Shown here one piece after another: positions 1 through 3,982 of a stretch of DNA of 6,925 nucleotides; position 1 is the first letter of the stretch; each line of letters begins with the position of its first letter. The DNA comes from Dehalococcoidales bacterium (GTDB taxonomy: Bacteria; Chloroflexota; Dehalococcoidia; Dehalococcoidales; RBG-16-60-22), in the NCBI GenBank assembly GCA_030628245.1, contig DAOVRI010000087.1:1-6925 (forward strand). Direction: 5' to 3'. A model generated the notes under the pieces. It ran no database searches. It was not told the origin of the DNA and saw nothing but the letters and a program-made list of their open reading frames with translations. The position numbers and the translations under genes are program-made.

Positions 1-87
1 CCCGTCAGAACCCCCCGAGCAACCAGCTGCAGCTAACACAACCATCAACAGGAATAAAGCCACCACTACTTTTATTACTCTTGCCAT
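1..87 (-). CDS. Lipoprotein, N-terminal fragment (probable thioredoxin-like partner of CcdA)
   Basis: The reading frame starts at an ATG (complement of 85-87) and is still open at the left edge, giving 29 residues. It has a classic lipoprotein signal: a basic start (MARVIK), a hydrophobic core of about 15 residues, then AAGC as lipobox, with Cys22 as the residue to be lipidated, followed by a flexible GGSDG tail. A strong ribosome binding site, AGGGGGG on the minus strand (about 91-97), sits just upstream. It begins 18 bp after the ccdA stop, so the two are almost certainly co-transcribed. Inference: genes in this position are often TlpA/ResA-like thioredoxin lipoproteins that receive electrons from CcdA outside the membrane. 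The catalytic domain lies beyond the window, so only the lipoprotein call is directly supported. Confidence 0.72.
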   Translation of the reverse strand, partial: MARVIKVVVALFLLMVVLAAAGCSGGSDG

Positions 88-105
88 AAGACCCCCCTGA
101 AAAAA

Positions 106-798
106 TTATGATGCGAGCGAGGAAATCCACGTCAGATTACCCGTCAGAATAAGAATACCTATGATTATCAGCAGCAGGCCGCTGATAATATGGATTAAGC
201 CCGTATAACGATTAATACGCCTTAATAGCGGCAGAACGTAATCGAAAGCCGCCCCGACAATCAGGAACGGGAGACCCAGTCCCAGCGAATATATGGCCAG
301 CAGGTAAGCCCCCTGCCAGGCGGTCGCTTTTACCGAGGCCATCGTCAGGATACTGCCCAGTATCGGCCCGACGCAGGCCGTCCAGCTCACGGAAAAAACG
401 GCCCCGATGAGGAAGGAACGCAGGTAACCGGTGGTGCTGCCCAGGGAGGGGGACAGGCGTTTCTCATAGTTCAGCCAAGGTATCTTCGTGGCCAGCATTA
501 TGAACAGGCCGAAGGCTATTAGCAGGCTGCCGGCAATTTTCCGCAGCAGTCCGTAATCAGGGCTAACTACGTAACCGGTCAGCCCAACAATCGCCCCCAG
601 AAAAATAAAAACGACCGAAAAGCCGAGCACAAAGCTCAGGGAGTGCAGGAACACAGGCACCCGGATACCTCTGGTATCGAATATCCCCGGGCCGTAAAGA
701 CTGGCCAGGTACACCGGCACCATCGGCAGCACGCACGGCGATAGAAAAGACAGCAATCCGCCACCGAAGGCAATTAAAAGCGTTACGTTCTCATCCAC
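106..798 (-). CDS. ccdA: CcdA-family cytochrome c biogenesis / thiol-disulfide electron transporter
   Basis: Integral membrane protein of 230 residues, the usual length for CcdA, the short relative of the DsbD membrane core. The family carries electrons from cytoplasmic thioredoxin across the membrane to extracytoplasmic thiol-disulfide proteins, which reduce apocytochrome c or other secreted proteins. About six hydrophobic segments are visible. The two redox cysteines sit in the expected contexts: SPCVLPMVP (Cys22) in helix 1 and TACVGPILGS (Cys142) in helix 4. A later GLGLPFL motif (173-179) is also typical. The start is GTG at 796-798: an in-frame stop lies two codons upstream and the first helix begins at once, so no other start is likely. 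No clear Shine-Dalgarno sequence precedes it, and the promoter lies so close that the transcript may be nearly leaderless. The lipoprotein gene downstream fits as its redox partner. Confidence 0.92.
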   Translation of the reverse strand: MDENVTLLIAFGGGLLSFLSPCVLPMVPVYLASLYGPGIFDTRGIRVPVFLHSLSFVLGFSVVFIFLGAIVGLTGYVVSPDYGLLRKIAGSLLIAFGLFIMLATKIPWLNYEKRLSPSLGSTTGYLRSFLIGAVFSVSWTACVGPILGSILTMASVKATAWQGAYLLAIYSLGLGLPFLIVGAAFDYVLPLLRRINRYTGLIHIISGLLLIIIGILILTGNLTWISSLAS

Positions 799-802
799 TA
801 TC

Positions 803-818
803 TACATTGTATAATGTA
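803..818. promoter_or_regulatory. Palindrome overlapping the ccdA promoter, candidate operator
   Basis: Perfect dyad with 6-bp arms, TACATT and AATGTA, around a 4-bp centre. It overlaps the proposed -10 box of ccdA and ends 5 bp before its start codon, where a bound repressor would block transcription. The centre also contains a plus-strand TATAAT (810-815), but no acceptable -35 lies at the right distance for it. No known regulator is recognised from the sequence. Confidence 0.35.
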
Positions 819-836
819 TCTGCTCTAGGTTGCCAG
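808..836 (-). promoter_or_regulatory. Candidate near-leaderless promoter for ccdA
   Basis: On the minus strand, CTGGCA (complement of 831-836, 4 of 6 to TTGACA) is followed after 17 bp by TATACA (complement of 808-813, 4 of 6 to TATAAT). Transcription would start around 798-802, at or a few bases before the GTG start codon, which fits the missing ribosome binding site. The match is only moderate. Confidence 0.38.
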
Positions 837-872
837 CGATATTCACTTCCCGGATATATTTGCGAATTACTA

Positions 873-901
873 TAGACAAAACACTTTTTACACCTTATAA
901 T
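873..901 (+). promoter_or_regulatory. Sigma70-type promoter for the nuclease operon
   Basis: TAGACA (873-878, 5 of 6 to consensus) and TATAAT (896-901, 6 of 6) are separated by exactly 17 bp. Transcription would begin near 908, leaving a leader of about 50 nt before the proposed start at 961. The surrounding 840-960 stretch is AT-rich and free of genes. This is the best promoter match seen in the window. Confidence 0.68.
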
Positions 902-948
902 TTCAGATACATATCCCGTTATTTTCATAATAAGTCATAAAATGCAGT

Positions 949-953
949 AGGAG
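949..953 (+). promoter_or_regulatory. Ribosome binding site that points to an ATT start at 961
   Basis: AGGAG at 949-953 is the only good Shine-Dalgarno match before the nuclease gene. It lies 7 nt before ATT at 961, the normal spacing. No ATG, GTG or TTG codon occurs in frame between the upstream stop (931-933) and TTG at 1009, which is 55 nt from this site and therefore too far to use it. Confidence 0.6.
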
Positions 954-960
954 TATTACG

Positions 961-2109
961 ATTAGACCTCTAAGTTTTACCCAGATTTCTCTTTATCAGT
1001 CATGCCCCTTGTGCTACAAATTGCAGTACATCGACGGTCTCAAGTCCAAGGACAAGTGGTACTTCAGCTTCGGCACCACCATGCACTCCTGCGTCGAGCG
1101 TTTCTTTAAGGTCAGCACCCCGCCGCCCCCGCCGCTGGAAGAGCTACTGCAGTATTACGAACAGAAATGGCTGTCCCAGGGCTACGAATCGCCCGAGGAA
1201 GAAGCCGGGTACAAGGACTACGGCAGAGACATACTGACCCGATTCTGGGAAATCCACAGTGCCGATTTCCAGATGCCGGTAGCCCTGGAGCGTGGTTTCT
1301 ACCTGGATATCGAAGGTATTAAGCTGAGGGGCTTTATCGACCGCGTGGACAAGCTGGACAGCGGCGGCCTGTCGGTCATCGACTACAAGACGAACAAGGA
1401 GCTTTTTACCGCCGATTACCTGGCGGACGACCTCCAGCTGACGATATATCAGATGGCTGCCGAGCAGACCTGGCAGCTTCCCGTGGAGAGGCTCACCCTC
1501 TATCACCTCAGGTCGAACACCGCCTGCAGTTGCCCACCACGGGGCCAGGCGCAGCTCGAGCAGGCCCGCCGACTGGTGCTGGAGGTAGCGGAGAATATTG
1601 CCCGGGGCAAATTCCCGGCTACCGAGAACCAGTACTGCCCCTGTGACTTCCCCGAGCACTGCCCTTACTACCGCCACCAGTATTTAACTGTCGCCCCTCA
1701 GCCAACCCGCCAGGAGCCCCTGCCGGGTATTGTCGCTGTTGATGCCGTCGAGCGTTACGCCGCCCTCCAGTCACAGATTAAAGAGCTGCAAACGCAGCTT
1801 GAAGAGGCCAAGCAGACGATTATCGAATACTGCCAGGCCGAGGACCTGAACCGGGTTTTCGGCAGCGAGCACGAAATTACCTATAAACTCATGGAGAGGA
1901 CGGGTTTCAGCGAGGACGAGGTCAGAGCCATACTGGAACCGGAGGGACTCTGGGAAAAGGTGCAGGGACTGGACCAGTCGCGCCTTAAAACACTTCTCGC
2001 CGATAAGTCCACGGCAGAAGATACTAAAAAGCAGCTGGAATCCCTGAGACGCGTCACGTCTACCTATCCCCAGCTGTGGCTAAAGAAACGCACTGCGGAA
2101 GAGGAATAG
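961..2109 (+). CDS. PD-(D/E)XK nuclease of the RecB/Cas4 type, probable Fe-S protein
   Basis: Counted from ATT at 961 the product is 382 residues; TTG at 1009 would give 366. The earlier start restores the family's N-terminal signature (PLSFTQISLYQSCPLCYKL), which the later start would cut off. RecB-type nuclease motifs appear in order: GTTMH with His42 and nearby Glu46, GFIDRVD with Asp127, IDYKT with Asp141 and Lys143, and QLTIYQ with Gln159 and Tyr163. Cys15 and a C-terminal trio, Cys226, Cys228 and Cys234, could hold a 4Fe-4S cluster as in AddB and Cas4, although the first spacing is C-x-C instead of the usual C-x2-C. A proline run sits near residue 55. Residues about 260-295 look like a coiled coil, followed by a charged C-terminal tail not seen in Cas4. 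No CRISPR array or cas gene is nearby, so a role in DNA repair or recombination is more likely than adaptation. It leads a four-gene unit. Confidence 0.88.
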   Translation: MRPLSFTQISLYQSCPLCYKLQYIDGLKSKDKWYFSFGTTMHSCVERFFKVSTPPPPPLEELLQYYEQKWLSQGYESPEEEAGYKDYGRDILTRFWEIHSADFQMPVALERGFYLDIEGIKLRGFIDRVDKLDSGGLSVIDYKTNKELFTADYLADDLQLTIYQMAAEQTWQLPVERLTLYHLRSNTACSCPPRGQAQLEQARRLVLEVAENIARGKFPATENQYCPCDFPEHCPYYRHQYLTVAPQPTRQEPLPGIVAVDAVERYAALQSQIKELQTQLEEAKQTIIEYCQAEDLNRVFGSEHEITYKLMERTGFSEDEVRAILEPEGLWEKVQGLDQSRLKTLLADKSTAEDTKKQLESLRRVTSTYPQLWLKKRTAEEE

Positions 2110-2147
2110 AAACTCTCCATGAAATAAGCTGAACTGAGGAGTCACTC

Positions 2148-2756
2148 ATGTCAAGGTTACTTCTGGTAAGACACGGCAGAACCCTGTTGCATAAGGACGA
2201 CAGGTTCTGGGGCAGTACCGATATCGCATTGAGCGATATCGGCATCTGGCAGGCCGAAAAGCTGCGCGACCGGCTGGTCGGGGAAAAGATTAACGCCGTT
2301 TACTCCAGCAACCTCAGCCGCGCCCATGCCACCGCGGAAATCATTGCCTCCCGGCACCAGCTTAAAATCACCGCATGTGACGAACTGTGCGAGTGCAATT
2401 TCGGCTACGCCGAAGGGCTGACATTCGCGGAGATACAGCGGCTGCACCCGGAACTGGCACAAGTTTTAAGTGGTTTTGATACGGCTGTCCGGTTTCCTGG
2501 CGGTGAAAATTTTAACGAGCTTAACAGCCGGGTACAGAAGTTCCTGGAAAGGCTGAATGAACACAAACCGAAAGAAACGATACTTATCGTAGCCCACGGT
2601 GGCCCGCTGCAAATAATGATTTGCCAACTGCTGAAAATAGATATAAAGCACTGGCGTCAGATACGACTTTACCTGGCTTCGCTGAGCATAGTTGAAACTT
2701 ATCCCCAGGGGGCTATGCTCAGCCTGCTGAACGATGTTTCCCATCTCAAACGTTAG
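2148..2756 (+). CDS. Histidine phosphatase family protein, alpha-ribazole phosphatase (CobC)-like
   Basis: A 202-residue member of the phosphoglycerate mutase / histidine phosphatase superfamily. The catalytic RHG motif is at residues 8-10 (His9 takes the phosphate). Arg58 (SNLSRA), Glu82 in the ELCECNFG segment and His150 (VAHGG) complete the active site. The FPGGEN segment (116-121) and the overall length resemble CobC, which dephosphorylates alpha-ribazole 5'-phosphate in late cobamide synthesis, but the branch also contains general phosphatases and no other cobamide gene is visible. The start is well supported by TGAGGAG at 2135-2141, 6 nt before ATG. The gene lies 38 bp after the nuclease stop, and its own stop overlaps the ribosome binding site of the next gene, suggesting coupled translation. 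Superfamily assignment is firm; the substrate is uncertain. Confidence 0.87.
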   Translation: MSRLLLVRHGRTLLHKDDRFWGSTDIALSDIGIWQAEKLRDRLVGEKINAVYSSNLSRAHATAEIIASRHQLKITACDELCECNFGYAEGLTFAEIQRLHPELAQVLSGFDTAVRFPGGENFNELNSRVQKFLERLNEHKPKETILIVAHGGPLQIMICQLLKIDIKHWRQIRLYLASLSIVETYPQGAMLSLLNDVSHLKR

Positions 2757-2764
2757 GAGGTCCC

Positions 2765-3457
2765 ATGTCCCGGGTTTTCGCTTCATGGAGCGGCGGTAAG
2801 GACTGCTGTCTCGCCTGTTACCGGGCGACTGCCAGCGGCCTGGACATCCGTTACCTGGCCAATACCGTCACCGGGGATGGAGAGCGCTCGTGCAGTCACG
2901 GCGTATCCGCCGCAGTCATCAGGAGACAAGCGGAGGCGCTGGGTATTCCCATCATGCAGCAGCGCACTGCCGGAGATAACTACGAAGCCCAGTTTATAAC
3001 GATGCTTAAAGTCTTTAAAAAGGAGGGAATCGAAGGCGGTGTTTTCGGCGATATCGACTTTAATCCGCACCGTGAGTGGATTGAAAGGGTCTGTGCGGAA
3101 GCCGGTATGACCCCGCACCTGCCTTTGTGGGGTGACGACCAGAAGAAGCTCATGGAGGAGTTTATCGATGCCGGTTTTGTAGCCGTGGTCATCGCCGTCA
3201 AGGCCGAACTCTTCGGGGAGGAAGTGTTAGGGCAGAAGATAGACAGGGATTTCATAAATCAAATAGTTAAATTGAGCAAGACCAGGGATATCACGCCCTG
3301 CGGCGAAGCCGGTGAGTACCATACCCTGGTTATCGACGGCCCCCTGTTCAAGAAGCGACTGGAAATTACGGAAAGCCGGAAGGTAGAGAGAGAAGGCATC
3401 CGGTTCCTTGATATTTTAAATATTGAATTGAAATCCATTAACCGGAGTACAGTATGA
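2765..3457 (+). CDS. Dph6-like PP-loop ATPase (diphthine--ammonia ligase family)
   Basis: A 230-residue protein with the PP-loop ATP pyrophosphatase motif SGGKD at 9-13, which binds and cleaves ATP to AMP and pyrophosphate, activating a carbonyl for amidation or thiolation. Further family marks are GVFGDI (92-97), PLW (120-122) and the C-terminal CGEAGEYHTLVIDGP segment (179-193), a near match to the signature of diphthine--ammonia ligase. In eukaryotes and archaea that enzyme completes diphthamide on elongation factor 2, a modification bacteria lack, so the automatic name should not be taken literally here and the real substrate is unknown. Translation starts at ATG with AGGAGG at 2755-2760, overlapping the stop of the phosphatase gene. 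The stop overlaps the next start as ATGA, indicating an operon. Confidence 0.88.
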   Translation: MSRVFASWSGGKDCCLACYRATASGLDIRYLANTVTGDGERSCSHGVSAAVIRRQAEALGIPIMQQRTAGDNYEAQFITMLKVFKKEGIEGGVFGDIDFNPHREWIERVCAEAGMTPHLPLWGDDQKKLMEEFIDAGFVAVVIAVKAELFGEEVLGQKIDRDFINQIVKLSKTRDITPCGEAGEYHTLVIDGPLFKKRLEITESRKVEREGIRFLDILNIELKSINRSTV

Positions 3458-3714
3458 CTAAAATAATCGCCAAAGTAATATCACAGCAAGGCACCTGCGA
3501 CGCCGGCCACAGGGTCGGGGACGAGTTCGTTATCGGCCAGACGACACCGCAGGGAATGTGCTCCTGGGCTTTCTATACGTTATTTCCCTTCGCCGAGCCG
3601 TTGGAGTTCGGCGGCGCCTTCCCCTGGGAAAGCGGCCCGGATAAGGCCCGCGTGGCCTGCCCCGACCCGGATAATCCGGTTGTCTTTGAATTGAGACGGG
3701 TGGAATCCGAGTAA
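3454..3714 (+). CDS. TIGR04076 family small protein of unknown function
   Basis: An 86-residue protein matching the TIGR04076 pattern: an early Cys (Cys15) followed by GHRVGDEF (18-25), a central PQGMCSWAFYTLFP block with Cys36 (32-45), FGGAFPW (52-58), and a terminal CPDP (69-72) followed by VVFELRR. The three conserved Cys-containing segments suggest metal binding or redox chemistry, but the function of the family is not known. No signal peptide or membrane segment is present, so it is probably cytoplasmic. Its ATG overlaps the TGA of the Dph6-like gene (ATGA), with GGAG about 8 nt upstream, so translation is probably coupled. It is the last gene of the unit; a strong terminator follows 33 bp later. 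Confidence 0.85.
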   Translation: MTKIIAKVISQQGTCDAGHRVGDEFVIGQTTPQGMCSWAFYTLFPFAEPLEFGGAFPWESGPDKARVACPDPDNPVVFELRRVESE

Positions 3715-3747
3715 CACAATATGCCAAATAACACCCTTTGGGGAGTT

Positions 3748-3777
3748 AAAGAGGGGCTTCGCCCCTCTTTTTATTTT
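3748..3777 (+). terminator. Rho-independent terminator of the nuclease operon
   Basis: A perfect 10-bp stem pairs 3748-3757 with 3761-3770 (AAAGAGGGGC with its complement) around a TTC loop. The 3' arm runs into a T-rich tail that extends to 3777. It lies 33 bp after the TIGR04076 stop. The upstream A run gives only a weak tail for the opposite direction. Confidence 0.9.
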
Positions 3778-3779
3778 CT

Positions 3780-3880
3780 CCCCCTCTCCTGTGAAACCTT
3801 GCCAGGAGAGGCCTGCCTGCGCGTAGCCCCGCCTGCCGAAGCCTCGTGCGGCGGGCAGGCGCTTCGGCGGAGGCAGGGGG
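3780..3880. repeat. Nested intergenic inverted-repeat elements
   Basis: The outer element has the arm CCCCCTCTCCT at 3780-3790 and, after 13 nt, AGGAGAGG at 3804-3811. Its last three G bases reappear at 3878-3880. The intervening 66 bp (3812-3877) form a second GC-rich element with ends CCTGCC and GGCAGG and internal stems GCCGAAGC/GCTTCGGC (3835-3842 with 3861-3868) and CGCCTGCC/GGCAGGCG (3830-3837 with 3854-3861). Removing the 66 bp restores a perfect 11-bp outer stem, so one repeat appears to have landed inside another. No coding potential is credible here. Such palindromic units usually recur across a genome, which cannot be tested from this window. Confidence 0.65.
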
Positions 3881-3882
3881 AT

Positions 3883-3943
3883 ACAGGGGGTGAGGTTATA
3901 AGAAATAAGTTATACAGATATTTTTTCACAACGAACCCCCTGT
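3883..3943. repeat. 9-bp inverted repeat flanking the ligA promoter region
   Basis: ACAGGGGGT (3883-3891) and ACCCCCTGT (3935-3943) are perfect complements separated by 43 AT-rich bases. The right arm lies between the proposed -35 and -10 boxes of ligA. It may be a regulatory dyad or the edges of another repeat unit adjoining the nested elements. Confidence 0.4.
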
Positions 3944-3951
3944 GCTATACT
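3925..3951 (+). promoter_or_regulatory. Probable ligA promoter with extended -10
   Basis: TTCACA (3925-3930, 5 of 6 to TTGACA) and TATACT (3946-3951, 5 of 6) are separated by 15 bp, slightly short, but TG one base before the -10 box (3943-3944) makes it an extended -10. Transcription would start near 3958, giving a leader of about 25 nt that contains GAGG at 3972-3975, 7 nt before the GTG start. Confidence 0.55.
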
Positions 3952-3982
3952 TTAGGAAAGAGTTCAAAAACGAGGTTACAGC

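Noticed and set aside
810..815. Perfect plus-strand TATAAT as a second rightward promoter
   Set aside because: The position 17 bp upstream (787-792, GTTCTC) is no -35 match, and a far better promoter lies at 873-901. The TATAAT is better explained as part of the dyad.
1144..1677. Minus-strand open frame of 177 codons opposite the nuclease gene
   Set aside because: It lies entirely under the catalytic motifs of the PD-(D/E)XK gene, and its product shows no family features.
1009..2109. Nuclease as a Cas4 of a CRISPR-Cas system
   Set aside because: No repeat-spacer array or other cas gene is visible, and the protein has a long coiled-coil tail not typical of Cas4.
3830..3868. GC-rich stem-loops as a structured RNA or riboswitch
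   Set aside because: They lie after the terminator and before the ligA promoter, so they would not be in either main transcript. The nested arms fit repeat elements better.
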